DNA of 64,000 nucleotides from Holacanthus passer (GCA_025331565.1 JAFREQ010000011.1:9320001-9384000), one strand, 5' to 3'. Numbered from the stretch's first letter, positions 44,693-58,489 are shown. Notes: generated from the letters alone by a model not told the origin. Numbers and translations are program-made.

Positions 44693-47600
44693 CTACAAGA
44701 CGATAGAGCGGAGGTGTCTGAAGCACATGATGACATCCAGAGGGATGGGAGGACTCAGGTGATTTCCATCCAACCGCAGGTACCTGATGCAACAGAGGGA
44801 GTGATTAATGCCATCATAATGACTGACCTGATTATTCTGTTCCTATTTACTTCCTGTCAAAGGGTGCTGCTGGTGCATTGTATAGCTGAGTGCCAAGATG
44901 TGACATAATGTGACGTACCTTAGTCTGGGCACCAAGCTGTAATCGCTCAGGTCGGCCTGCAGGCTGAATGGGCAGAGCAAGGTGCCGTTGATGCCTGCCA
45001 GGAAAACACAAAGTCATGACTTGTCCTCACATGTTGTTTTCCTTCAAACGAGAAAGAACTTTAAAGAAAATCTGGCAATTGAATGGGAATATTTGACTTG
45101 TTTATAATAATAGTCATTTAATCTTGGTCATTTATTCAGCACTTTTTAACACAAGAGTCCAAAATGCTTTGAAACTAGAGAGAGATTTTTTTTTCAACTA
45201 ATTGCAGACAATATAACAAGGAGAAGTGAATAAAAGGCAAATATCATGGAAACTTGGAAACTTGTTCAGCCTTAGTCTAAACACAGGAATAATGACAGAG
45301 TTGAATGGCTTGAATAGGAAAGTAAACATGGACAAGTTTATGCGAAGCTCTGAAAGTAACACAATCAGAGACATATTTATAAAGTGAGATTGTCTTGGTG
45401 CTAACATCCATCTTGCTTCAAAATAGTGTGACTAGCTCCCAAAAGATTCTTGAAATGTTTACATCTGAGACAAACTAAAATTTGTCACTATGTGGTAGAT
45501 TTTAGGGTGTTACATTCATTTTAGTTTCCTTCATTTTGACTCTAAACAATCTGTATAAACACAATACAACAGTGTATCAGCTCATGACCATCGTAAATTC
45601 CATCACATTACAATGAAAAAGCAAAGTGCTTCTTCACTAAACTGTGTACAGGTACATGTCAATTAATAGTCAAGCACAGCTGCTCAATTTACTATCACAT
45701 GTCTCTGGTCCAGATAAGGTTAGAGCTACATTTATAGATAAAATAAATAAGTTAAGATGAGGCAAATACAACACGTTAAAGCTGCATTAATAATTCTTTG
45801 GCCACTGGGGGGCAGAAGAACTCAGAAACAGCCACCTGAGAAATGTAAGTCCAATATGCACTATGTTTTAGCTCTACTTTAGTCTCCACTAACTCCTGAG
45901 GAAAATGTAAGTTCATGAACTACATGTTCATCTTCATAGTTACTAAATAAATGTTTGCTTGACTCAGTTGTTTAGACCAGCGAGACTGAACCAAACAACA
46001 CGTTTGAGCTAAAAAGGCCCAAAACCTTTTTAGAGCTGCCGAGTTGGGTGATCATCCTCTGTGACTTCTTTCACATGACAAATATTGACTAGTGAAGTGA
46101 TTTAAAATTTGGGTTATATTAGATCAGACCGCATGAATAAACTTGTTTATGGAGCAGTTAATTCAAATGACTCATTTAAAACAACTCCAGATGTAAAAAT
46201 GTTTGCTTATAGTGAACAGATAAAAAGCCTGATATTAATCAGATCTTGATTTGTCCTTCATAGCTGTTGTGTTTCTTATCTGAAAAATATGGTCAAAAGT
46301 CAACTGATTTGTTGAAATGAATTCCACCTGCACAGGTGGTGTTTTCAATGAATCTACCTGATCAGACTTTTTCTCAGAACTGTGTTGGCGTGTACAGACT
46401 ATGCATGAGTGATATTTCCCCACACTCTCCTGTTAGCTTTGTTTCACCTTCATCATTCTTGTTAATTCGTGGGGTTAGATGAGCTCATGTAATTCCCAGC
46501 ATAGCTCTCTTCTCTGTTGGGATGTGCAGGGACATGAATAAAAATGAATATACAGTATTACAACATTTAACCTGCATGAATGCATTGTGGCCTCTTGAGG
46601 GCAGCAGAGCAAGTTGTACACACAAAATTGACATATTATCACCTTCAAAAGATGTGATGGCAAGCAGATGCCTATATATTTGTTGCCACGTATTATCCAA
46701 TTGTCAAACATATTTCTGCTACTTCTCACATATCCTTAAACTGGTGCTGATAACTCACTCTCGATGCTGTTGTGGTTGAGGTGCAGGTGCTCCAGGTGAC
46801 CGTTGAACAGAGGAACAGAAGCAAGCTGGTTGTGGGACAGCTGCAGGTCCAGCAGGGTGGATATGTTGAACACAGCCTTGGGAAGCCCTTTATCACTCAG
46901 CTGGTTGTGGTTCAGCCTCACAAACGCCAGGTGAGTGAAATCTTTGAAGTAGTCTCTGAACAATGGGAACAGTAAAATGTTAAATCCAACCGTAATGCAT
47001 GCAGTGTGTGTTTGCATGTGTGGTCATCAGCGATGTGACAGTGTGTGCTCTGTATACTTGCCTCGGGATGTCATCTATGCTGTTCCTGTCCAGGAAAAGC
47101 TGTATGATGCTACTCGGTACACCAGGAGGCATTTTTCTCAGCGTGTTGCGAGCCAGATTGAGCTGCATGAGGCTCGTCAGGTCCTTAAATGTGTTCTTCC
47201 CCAGGTCACTGTCGCTCAGCTGAAAGCCATCAGACACTCGTGTTTGCTCCAGAAATGCCGACAGGTGGCTCACAAAGGTACTTTTAAACAGAGGTTTACC
47301 TGGTTGTTGTACAGGTCAAGCAGAGTCAGATTGCCCATCTTGTTGAAGGCACCTGCAGGGATCTTAGAAATGCGATTTCTCCCGAGGCGGAGCTGCTCCA
47401 GGCTGGCTGGGAGACCCGGAGGGACCTCTTTCAGCTGGTTGCCCTGTGCATAGAGGTACAGCAGAGCTGGGATCTTCTCAAACACCTGCACAGGAGATAA
47501 ATGCAGAAAAAACATTTTTAGATGGTTTCATGGTGTTTTGAAATCATGAATATTAGTCAAGGAAACTTGCGGACCTGTTTGTTTATTCGATGAATGCGGT

Positions 47601-48006
47601 TATTGGCCAGGTTGACCCAGCGGATCTCGGTGGCGTTGACGAACGGCTCTGCTGTCACCTCTGAGATGTAGTTGTTCTGCAGGTACAAGTAGTGGGTTCT
47701 AAATGGGATGACTGGGATTGCACGGATATTCCGGTTCTCGCAGTTGAGAGAGTTGGGATAGCTTGGGGAGCAGAGACACTCTCGGGGGCAGTCAGGATAT
47801 ATGGAGGGTGGGCCCAGGATGGGTGGGGGGAAGTCTGTGGGCTCCTGGGGCTCTGGCTGTGCCGGTACAGCAGGCTGGGGGAATGAAGGCTTCCTGGTGG
47901 TGGCTGGGCGCCTGGTGGGCTTCTTTGGCCGAAGTCTCTGGGTGAACACTGCCCCCATCAGGAGGAACAGAGCCAATGCCGAGACGAGTCCCGCGCCGGC
48001 CTTCAT
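44693..48006 (-). CDS. prelp: Prolargin (PRELP), class II small leucine-rich proteoglycan, complete coding sequence in six exons
   Basis: Secreted extracellular-matrix protein that anchors basement membrane heparan sulphate to collagen. Coding exons on the minus strand: 48006-47575, 47485-47300, 47219-47062, 46955-46759, 44994-44919, 44783-44693. Total 379 residues; human has 382. Signal peptide MKAGAGLVSALALFLLMGAV; basic, proline-rich heparin-binding segment QRLRPKKPTRRPATTRKP (23-40); class II cysteine cluster C73-x3-C77-x-C79-x9-C89; then leucine-rich repeats, for example HYLYLQNNYISEV and LMQLNLARNTLRKMPPGVP; ear repeat with C332 and C370, ending YLRLDGNHLSPPIPLD (human YLRLDGNYLKPPIPLD). 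Start chosen at 48006: the acceptor CCATAG precedes GACCATG, so the ATG at 48024 would be intronic; a 5' untranslated exon must lie upstream. Intron 3 uses a GC donor. The repeat-coding part is split by introns not expected from the mammalian three-exon gene. Confidence 0.95.
45802..45815. promoter_or_regulatory. CTCF-like motif in prelp intron 4
   Basis: CCACTGGGGGGCAG resembles the CTCF core (CCACNAGGTGGCAG-like). It sits in the 1.76-kb intron between coding exons 4 and 5. Motif similarity only. Confidence 0.25.
47060..47061 (-). other. GC splice donor of prelp coding intron 3
   Basis: Exon end CCGAG is followed on the minus strand by GCAAGT, the standard context of GC-AG introns. Joining at this point to exon start 46955 gives IPR-DYFKDF, which aligns with human IPNGYFKSF. 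The nearby GT, three bases further into the intron, would shift the frame. Confidence 0.8.
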
Positions 48007-49351
48007 GGTCCTATGGCAGAGCATGAAACAGAGGTATTTCGTTCATTGATGATCATTTTGGTTTTGCTGGTTTGCCAATAACACCTGAATTTCTCCTCTG
48101 GGAGATCAATTCAAGATGATCTTATCTTGTCTTAGCCAATCAGCTCATCCTTCCCACACAAAAAAAAACATACATTGGTCTGCTTTGTGTTACTTGCTCT
48201 GTGTGGGAGCAATGCTGACTCTTAAGTGCATACAGACCCCGCTTCCTTGATTAGTAGGCATTCAGAGGCTCAGTGCAGACCAAGGCAGTCATCTCTGATT
48301 ACACTGGAAACTTCAGTGAGCAAATGTTTTTATTTGTCTTTTGATTGTTCCCATGGCTTGGTAATATTTTTCGACTCGCATGAAAAATGTATGATTTTTG
48401 TTCAACCCAAAGAGTCTTCAGGATTGAACTGACCAATACAGTAATATAGACAATCATAAAGCAGGTTTCTTTAGGATTTTATTCATGAAAACACTGAGGC
48501 TGTAATACTATAAACTATTACTGCACTTTTATTTCAACATCAAATATCGCTGCCTGATGCTGCTCTTACATAAGTGGAAATGTTGCTCTTCATGACTTCA
48601 GTGTGCACTATGTAGACTAAGAGAGCAATCTGGTTAACCCAAGCTTTCATAACCTTTCCAGTGTCTTTCAACATTTCTCTAACTGTGAATGAGCAAGAAA
48701 ACTATGTTGGTGAGTGTTGTGAATTGATTTGTTTCGGTGTAAAACTGATATGTTGTTTCAGTTGAAACAAATGGAAGATGGGACCTTGTGGCTCGGTAAC
48801 ATAAGTGAACGAGGGCGAGCAAGAAAGTAGGCAGTGATTTGTTTCATCTGATTAAACCCAAGAGGAGGAGGGGCAGATACTGACAGGAAATTAGTACTTA
48901 TGAAAAAAAGGAAAGCAAATGTTTTGGGATAAAGGCTCTATTGTCTGCACTGATCTAGGGGGGGGAAACTGCAGGTCTGGAAGGTTCAGGCTCTTTGACC
49001 CAGGAGAGGCTCAAAGGAAACTGGATTAAATCCCACTGGGACTCAGATGGAGGCAATATGTATCTTTTATGGCATGAAACATAAAAAATGTTGCAAGCAG
49101 AGATAAAATCATGACTATAAAGAGGTTTAAAGTTGACATGTATTTCACTGGTGTATTTTCGTCTTCACTCCACAGACTCATCCAAGAGTTGGAGATTTTA
49201 CGACGGGAGCAGAGTGAAGGTCATTTAAGGTGCATACTGAAGCTGACGACTTTTTAAAATATGTCTAGAAACAGATGTGTGCAACTTATATCAGCTTGGG
49301 TCTTGTGTGTGTGCAATGTAATGAGCTCCATGCCTCTGGACTGAGACTTCA

Positions 49352-49386
<35 letters not shown>

Positions 49387-52019
49387 TGCAGATGTTTGAT
49401 GAGCGTTTACTCTTCAGAGGAGAGTTCACTTCTTGTCTCTAGATTTTAGATTATTCCGAATGTCTGCTCGTGTGCATTTGTTTCTTTGCGCTGTGCATTG
49501 TACCTCATCAACATAAGGCTGCTGTAAATGATCACCACACAAATGCACCATTAGTTTCCAATCACTTTGCTCCAGTAAGGGAAGCTGCCGGCCAAGTTGA
49601 TAAACATCACATATGAATCACGGGGCAGGAATGGGGCTCAGAGCCAGAATCCGTCCCGCCAGGAAAAACAAATCTGAACTTTTCCCTGACAGTGTTCCCT
49701 GGCACTACCCTTCCTTTTCCCTCTCAGCCACCCAGAGCCTCTCAGCCCCTGGTTCAAAAGCAGAACCAGCTCTCCTTCATGCTGCTGTTGTCATAACCAG
49801 TCTGGCGAACAACTAAAGACTCAGATCAGACATGGCTGACTCATTTCTTTGTTATTTGTGACCTCGATAAGCAAATCTAATTAGTATGAGAACTATGCTT
49901 CATACGTCGACCAGATTCACCAGATTACACATGACTGTAATTCACATATAGCAGCCATTATAACTAGACTTTAAAGTTTTTCTGTCATTGATTGGATCCT
50001 CTTTTTGACAGACACAACACAAGATCCATTTAGTAGGTGTCCTGGAGCTTTTGATCATATTACAGCTGTATTGAAGATATTGTTTCCCCAGTTGTCACAG
50101 AAATGCAGAATTACACTCCATCTGCTGATGAAGTTCATGTGATATGGTCAAACAGCTACTAAATGGACCTAATTAGTGGCAGTGTTTTCTCCATGGACAA
50201 CAATGCATTGTCTTGTCTTCAGTTGAGTTTTCCGAATCTAAAATGTAAATTGCAAACATGTCCACACAATTTAAGACTAATTCAAGATCATTTAATCTCT
50301 TTACAGATATTTTGACCTATGTTTTTTGCCAATGAAAACTACAGTTTCAGTATCTTTACATTTTAGTTGTGTGGTAGTTCTAGGTGAAAGTCATCTTGAT
50401 AGATCAGGGAGTTATTCCTATATATTCAGTCCACATCAGGGTTGTAAATCCAGACTGCTGTTTATGTCCACGTGTGTCAGGAGATTAACCCCCCCGCCTC
50501 CAAATTCTCGTTCTCAAGTAGCTGTCAAACCAGCCCTCTTTGTCATCACAAAGTCCAATTCCTTTTTCTCTCATTTTGGCAGAACAGTCGCATCATTCCT
50601 TTGACTGAAAATGCATGACCACTGTTTTGTGAGACTGCTAAAGAAGCCTGAGCGAGGGCCACGTCATGCACAGCACAATTCTCTGACTAATCAAGTCCAC
50701 CTTAACGTAAAGATGGACTTGAGGTTAAAATTGCTTGGTAAACATGAACTGGAAATGTTATGGTTGCAGAATAATTGAAACACTCATCACCATCAGATCC
50801 TCTGCATTAGTATGACAACAATGCCGAAACACATACGTTAAAACCTTGTTACTTATGTGATAAATTATGTGCAACTTCTCCTCTTTTGTGTTACTGCCAA
50901 CGTCTTTTTCGTCTTTTGTTTTGTTGTTGTTTTTCTCTGTGCATTTGCTGTTTTTTCTGCTGTATTTCTATACCGCTTTTCAGAATCAATAAACAGATGT
51001 TAAAAAAACGATTGCCAAAACATTTCCTCATGCGGGTGGGGCCATCCAACAGCGACTGTGCACAGACTGGATCTACATCTCTGCTACGTCAGGCTGGATG
51101 TGTGGTGAAGGAGTAAGAAGGTGCACCGACAAAAACAAATGATTAATTCATTAATAAACTAAAATGGACTAATTCTGATTCAAAGTGAAACGAGAGCAGA
51201 GACACAGAGCACATCACTGATCATCAGCCAGCTCAGCCTGATTTTTGTTTTGCATTCTTCACAAAGTTCAGAGAGGATTTTTAAAAAGCTCAACCCTCTA
51301 ACAATACTCCACCTCAGCCTGTGATTCTGAAAAAAATATGCATTAGACTTTTATCTCCTCACATTTCCAGAATATGTCATTTTTATTTTGGCCTTTGATT
51401 GTCACCAGTCCAGGCACATGATCCATCAGGATTTGTAACGACAAACACTGTAGAGAAAGCAAATTAATTTAAGCAAAAAATCCTGTTTGTGTTCTGCCTT
51501 GACATTGCTTGAGGATCCATCTGATAAACTACAAAAATTATTCTTCACCAGCGCCAAAGTGAGCAACAGGGAGTTTTCACCAAAGCCTCCCTCTTCATAC
51601 TTTAACTCTACTGCAGCAGCTGCTGTCCTCACACACTGATGGAAGTAGCTGAAATCAAGTCAAGGTGAGTGTGCAGGAGTGGAGGAAAGCAGCAGAGCCG
51701 GAGTGTGCTGCAGCTCCCTGCAGGACAGAGTACCACTGTGTATGGCACGGTGTTTCTGTAGAAACACACATGCATGGCTCAGCTGTACCTGTGCCAGGCT
51801 TCCCTCATAGTTCACAAACACACACACTCACACGCTGCCCTTTCTGCCTCTGTTTCACACATACACACACACTCCTTACTGCATTCTTATCTTATTGATG
51901 TGTTGACTGTTTGTCCCATCTAAAACACCCCCCCTGGAAACATAAATTAAAGTTTCTTACCTGCCTCTGGTACCTGCCCTCTTTTATCAAGTCACAAGTT
52001 TTGTGTCTTTCTTCTCTCT

Positions 52020-52058
52020 GCCTCTCTCACTCTTTTCCTTCCCTCCCTCCCTCCCTCC

Positions 52059-52103
<45 letters not shown>
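52020..52103. repeat. (CCCT)n/(CT)n pyrimidine tract
   Basis: About seven CCCT units followed by about 20 CT units. Frames reading Ser-Leu or Arg-Glu over it are artefacts. Confidence 0.9.
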
Positions 52104-52106
<3 letters not shown>

Positions 52107-53669
52107 TCTGTTTCTCTCCGTCCCTAGCTCTCCCCTCCCTCCCTCTCGCTCTCCTTCGGCGGACAAGCCTGCCTGTTGGGTTCGTTCCCTGGCTCCTTTC
52201 CCCGTCAAGGTCACAGTGCTTCTTTTCTCCCCCTCCGCTCGGCTCGGGGCCAGCGAGGTTTATAATCTTAATTCCTTCTGGAAGACCGCGGGCTCTTTCA
52301 TGTATCTGAACTGTGTCACAGTCTGTTGTTATTTTGTTCTGTTGCAGCATAGCATGAGAATGTTTGTCTCAAATGGACAAAAAAAGGAGGGTCTATGGGC
52401 ATGTTTGCATATTTGTGTGTATGCACAAGTTTGTGTTTCTATATCAGAAGGCTTTGAGAAATGCTGTGAACACTGGTCCTCTGTTAGGGAAAGCCCAGCT
52501 GTAATTGCATCTCCCCTCTGTCTCCCACCCACCCTGCTATTGTTTAGATGGCTGCTCTCATATCCAGTCATGTGCTTTTCATTTGCAGCATCTCTCTGCT
52601 GACTCCATGGCATCTTTTCTGTGTCAGTTAAATGTCCAGGAGGATTTTTCCCCCCCGGCAGCATCTGTAAACTCAAACAGTCTGATTACTGAGGTCCAGC
52701 TGAGACATGGGGTGTTGTGGAGGGGCTTCAGGAAGTGGGGCTGAGTGGCACAAAGTGTAGAGCCTCTACGTGTGTGTATGTGTGTGTCTTTATGTGTCAC
52801 TGGGGGTTAGGAGTTGGACATGTGTTTGCTGCCCTGAATTCCTGTAGAGTGAGCTGCAGCCGAAGGATAATGAGGCGAACATATGTGGGAAACAGCTTCT
52901 AACACACATGTACACACATGTGCCTCATTTCCCCACTTTCCTTTTGTTATCGTGAAGTCTCCCCTCTGCACTCCTGTCTCCTCTTCTATCAGTCACCACG
53001 TTTGGGATGTGAAGCTCAGCTGGGCCAAACATCTGGTCCAGACTGGTCCCAACAAGGAAAAGTAAGATACGTCAACAAATACGACACAGAGAAATGAGCA
53101 GATGTCACAAATATGTCACTTGTTGGATGCTTGCTTTTTCTCTCTCATCTTCCCTGCTACCATTTAAGAGAGGGTCCAAGAAAGCCATTTAATGACTCCT
53201 CTGACCTCATTTCTCCCTGAAAGTATTTATTTTGTGCTGCCTGCAGGGATGACATCATTGGAAATAGCTGCTCATTAACAGCAAAGTCTCATGATTTGCG
53301 TCGATGTTTCATGTCCATAATGTAATATCAGAGATGAATTTAGAGTGGTATAATACATGTAAAAAGTTTAAATTGTATAAACTGGAAATTGAAGCAAAGA
53401 GGATTCTCTAAATGAGGTGGTCTGCCACAAACTGTTGGTATCCGGCTACTGTTTGGCACTAAATGTTGACAGGCCCGGTCTGCGGCTGCTGTGCTCTCTG
53501 TACAGAAATGCCCAACAAATAAAGGAACACACCATTAAATACAAGCAAAATGAGCTACAAATCAAGAGGGGACTGTTTCATATTAATGAGAGATGGAGAA
53601 ACACCAAGAATCACCAGATCCAGTCTCACTTTGATGAGTACATACTGTTATATTATTAGGACATGATAA

Positions 53670-53800
53670 TGGCCGTTTCCTCTGTTATCCAGTCCAACAG
53701 ATGGTGGACACATCATAAAGAGAGAATGGCCAGTTTTGCCAAAATAAGCTGCAAGTTTATAATGTCTGAGCTGATGAATCATTTCTTTTAAGTTAAGAGT
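53670..53800. repeat. Diverged dispersed repeat, shared with 15.69-15.80 kb
   Basis: AATGTCTGAGCTGATGAATC followed by ATTTCTTTTAAGTT; counterpart of the copy in mapkapk2 intron 2. Confidence 0.45.
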
Positions 53801-56800
53801 TAAAAACGAGGGCGAGCTTGTCTCTTCCAGCTCTCTCACCTTCACCTAGAAGACAGACGTGAATGTAAGGAGTCGAGCTGAAAAGTTTGTTTTTCAGAGT
53901 TAAGTAAATCATTATCATACAACATCGGTACATTTCTGTATAATCTGATTTAGGCTACCATCTTTTTAAATACATCTGTACAGTTTAATCAAGTTCAGGC
54001 CTGGGGTGTCATGGGGCCCCTAAAAGCCTGAGCTATGTGTAAAGCGACTTGTCTTTGCAGAGTGGAAGGAGAAAAAGTTCTGACACATCCGAGGAAAAGC
54101 ACCACTGGTTAACATTGGTTATATTTCACACAATGCCAGTTAAACTTTGCCTGAGCTGCCCGAGTTTTTAGACAAAAAAGACACAATATCTCCTCTAATG
54201 ACAGTTAGCCCAAAAGTAAGGTCGACTTTGTCTTAACTTCAGCTTTGATTCACATGTTTGCTTGATTAGCACAACCCTTTTTTCTTTTTTTCCTTTTTTT
54301 TTGCCTCTCAAAGATCTGTCAGCTGTGCTTGGCGCATAGTTTTGTTGTCTAAAAAACACAATCACTTGAAAGCTGTAGCAGGAAACAAGCTGCCCTGACA
54401 CTTGTTTGACACTGTTTACTGACTCAGGATTTCTGCCAGATGTTTAGATGCACAGTCTGTGCCCATCAACTCCTGCTGTAATCCATCCATCTTTCTGCTC
54501 ATAATGCACATATGCCAGGAATCCATGTTAATGCATTATGCTTTCAGATTGCATTTATTAGAGCTTAAGTTGCCATCTTTAAAACTGTGTGGTCTGGTTT
54601 TGCATGTGAAAACTGGGTCACGTGGCCTGTGGAATGTATCTGTTTGGTCTGCAGCGCTCAAACACACAGAGTCTGGGCAGATATAGCTGGATTGGTAGTG
54701 CACTGTTTTTCAGGGCTGAATTCAACCTGTTGATTCAAGAGGAGAGATTTTTAAAGGGCAGAGAACCTGTTTTTTCTGCAGGAAATCTTTAAGCTGCAGT
54801 CCTCGCCGCTGTTACATACTGCAGCAGCTGTTTTTCAAACAGATGGAGAGAGCGAGGCAGACTCACGCTCCAGCCCAACATGACTTAGTTTGTATAATAA
54901 TCTGAGAACTTTCCAAGAACGGCCTGTTCTGTCATCTACAGAGTGATCTGGATGATTGAACTGCTTGATTTAAAGGAGACGCGCATGAGCTTCAGCCAGA
55001 AATGTTCCCAGAGGAAATGCAGCCAGCGAAGAACTAACATTCTCCTCAACATTTGCAGACAACTTTCTGATGTGTTGCACTCCTTCAACAGGATGATACA
55101 ACATCCTCCACACACTGTGTATACATCTAAGCTCTGCAGGCCGCACCCAGTTTCTCCTTCCAAAGTAAAGTCAAAATCCACAGCTCTGGATGCCCACCCT
55201 GGCAAATGTCATCCGTCCTACATAAAAACCCTTCAGAAGTTTCATACAAACACAAATTATTGTTTCATAAATCATCTTATAATATAACATAATTACTTTA
55301 TTACTGCATCAATCATGAATAAACTTTGTCACCCACTTGAAACAATGAAGGGTGTTCAGCAGAAACAAACTTGGCTCTATTAACTGCTTAATTTATTCAC
55401 CAAAGATGTTCAGGTTTCATGCTTTTGCTGTTAGCTACACCACCCAGAACCTGCCTGAGAACAGGACCCTGTGCATACCACCACATCAGAGCAGACAGGC
55501 AGCTGGAAGGCCTTTGTTTATCTTTGAAGTCAAGTGAATGCCATTATAAGATTGGCAAAATTAGTTTCTGTCAATCAAATAAATACTAATAAATTATAAA
55601 ATCTCATGTCCTAATACTTGTCCTAACAATGTGTCTTTTGTGCTGGGCCATCATATCAATAAAACAAAGATGTTACAACACACACTGAAAATCATGGATG
55701 ACTGAGGGCTCCAGCTGAGACTGAGCAACATTACGTCATGCATGAAATCATACAACACATGCTGTGAAAAGTACTTTCTCCAGTAAGCATACTGTTTAGC
55801 AAGTCATTAAAAGGAAGCCACCTGGACGCTGGACATTTCCAAATCAAAGCTCATCTATCATGCATTAAATCAAACATTATACAGCTCACACACTGTTTAC
55901 ACTCAATCTGCTGAGCCGCTGTTGTCAGTCGGCTCAGGGTGTGTGACTTTTACAAAATTCAATGAATAAGTTACACATGCCATTTACTATGTTTCAGCAT
56001 TAGACTTGAAACATTGATTCAAAAATGAATTTAATTTGATATGCATTAGTGTAATAGGATGGTGTGACCAAGCCTAATCTGCAGCTGGTTGCCATCAGAT
56101 GACTGTGTCTGCTTGATTGAACCACTCCTACATTGGCATGTCACATCAGAAACCTTGAAGGAGCCAACTTGTCTTGTGAAATGTTGGTTTGTTTAATCTG
56201 TATAAATTATATTTTCTATGCCTTCAAATCCAGCCCTAACCCTGGTGAGTAGGCGCCTGGTTTTTGTGTGGTTTGTTTTTCTTATTGCTCCCACGTCATT
56301 TTGACGTTAAATAATTAATCACAGCAGTTTTTGGGTTCCAATTGAAAAAAAACAATATACTGTACAGTATAAAGTATTGAACTCATAATACACTTGAAAT
56401 ACTTGGAAGTGACAGCTTGATTTGCAAGATCATGTATTAAATGCACAGTTCATTTGTTCTCTTATTCTTATCTGCATCTCCTCCCGTTGCATCGTCCTAC
56501 CCTTGCTGTTACACTTCTCAAGCTTTACGTTCTTGAACGACACATACGCAGTTTACAGCAGTTTAGTGATAAAGGTGACAGCTAATAGGTAGCCAATTGA
56601 ACTAAAAAAACAAAACATCAACAAAGCATTTTCTAATGGGAGGAATGATACAATAAAAGTTTGAGTTTGTTGCCTGGACCTTTGTTATATGCTAACAGTT
56701 AATTGATAGAATTAAAAAGCGTAAGGGCTTTTACCTGGACTCAGGACAGGCGTGAATGTACCTTATACTTATTTATACATCACTGTTGTTCACTGCATAC

Positions 56801-58489
56801 AGACAGAAAAGAGTGACAATGCTCACATAGATGGATTCTTTTAGATAGAAAGGAAGCACAAGCTTGATAAGTGGCAGTGGTTTGGTACAGCAGTGTTTGT
56901 GTGTGTGTGTGTATGCATATGTCCATATTGTGGTGGGTGAGCTGCATGTGTCTCACATATGAGGCTCCACGTTGGCACTCACTTAGATACTATGGAATGT
57001 GTGATACGGACTCCACAAGTTGTTGAATGCTCTTCTCACACGTAATGTTCTGGACCCTGAACTCAAATCTCCCACCTTAAACCACTCTGACGCAACCACC
57101 CACACCCAAACCCCAGCGCCTACCCCTCGTAATGCTTAGTCAGCAAGCTAACGAAAGTGTCATCTTGGCGAGGAGATCAGTATTATTAGCTGCCTTTACA
57201 TGGTCCACAGTGGAGAGACGTGGGAAAGCCTCAGTAAACTTTGTCCTAAACTGTCCTTATCAGCATGTGCCAAACTCTGCAGATTTAGGCAGATTTAGGA
57301 TCATGAGAAGGATTACAAGCAGAACTTTTTCTCTCTCAAATGTCAGACATCAAGCTTAATGTGAAAAAAAATAGATGTCATAGTAAAAGCTAGATTTGGC
57401 ATTTGCACCAAAAATGTGTTTAATGGTCATTTCCTTGGCTAAAGCTACTTGTCTGAAGATTATGTGAAGATTATGTGTTCCCCGCTGTAATGCTGAGGCT
57501 CATTACTAAGACTGTTGCATCACTATTTCTGCCATTGTGTTCAAAAATGCATCCATAAGTCGAAAGCTTGCTCTCTTTCCAATAAAGACTTTTTACTGCA
57601 CTGTAAGGTGATGACTTTGTAGTAACTAACTGTAGTAAAGTAACTCCTTTCAGACCTTAAAGGATGTACAAGACAGCAGAATCAGCATTAGTCTGTGTCT
57701 TTCTCTGTGTGTGTGTGTCTAATGAGAGGGCTGGAGGTCTTAGTCTTGCTTGTAAACGGGCCTGTAAATGAAACTAACGGCTTCCTCTGTCATCAAGCCA
57801 AAACCACAAGTGCCATACAAGTCTGTGTTGGATTTACAGATGATTTCTCCGCCCAGCAACAAACAGACTCGTCAGACAGCCGGGAGGTCTGAACCTCTCT
57901 GTATATTATTCCGCTGTCAGAGTCGGTCGGTCCTTCAGCCTGTCCAATAGTTTTGTTTGAGGCTTATTTGTTGAACATGGATTCTGAGTAAACTGATTTA
58001 ATGGAACAATCAGGGAACTGACACATCTTGCAGTTGAGTCTTCGAAGCGAATCCAAAAACATCACAACAATTCCTCGGTTTAGTGTCCTGCAGCCACTGG
58101 AGCGCTTGACCTGCCAGCAAGGGTGGAAGTAATGATTTACATTTACTGTCGTTACTGTAACAAAGCACAGAGTATTTTTAAATATCAGTAACTTTACTCA
58201 ACCACTTTCATCACAAGTATTGTACAACACATCCTTGACAGAGTAAAAATGACAGTCACATGAAAAAGTCTTGGAGCAGAAAAGAAGATGTCAAATCAGC
58301 AGCTTCAGCAGACAGAAGCAGGACAAAGATGCACAACAGTGCAGTCAAATGAAAACTCACGTGGCATGATTATGGTTTGCATTATTGTTCCTCTGCATGC
58401 TTAAAAAAAAGGTTGCATCGACCCCCATAAATCACTGATTTAATGCTCCACCCAGTGAGCACACTAAGTGACGCAAGTCAAACACACTC

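Noticed and set aside
48004..48024. Upstream ATG giving MLCHRTMKAGAG as the prelp start
   Set aside because: A splice acceptor (CCATAG) lies between this ATG and the ATG at 48006, so the upstream codons are intronic.
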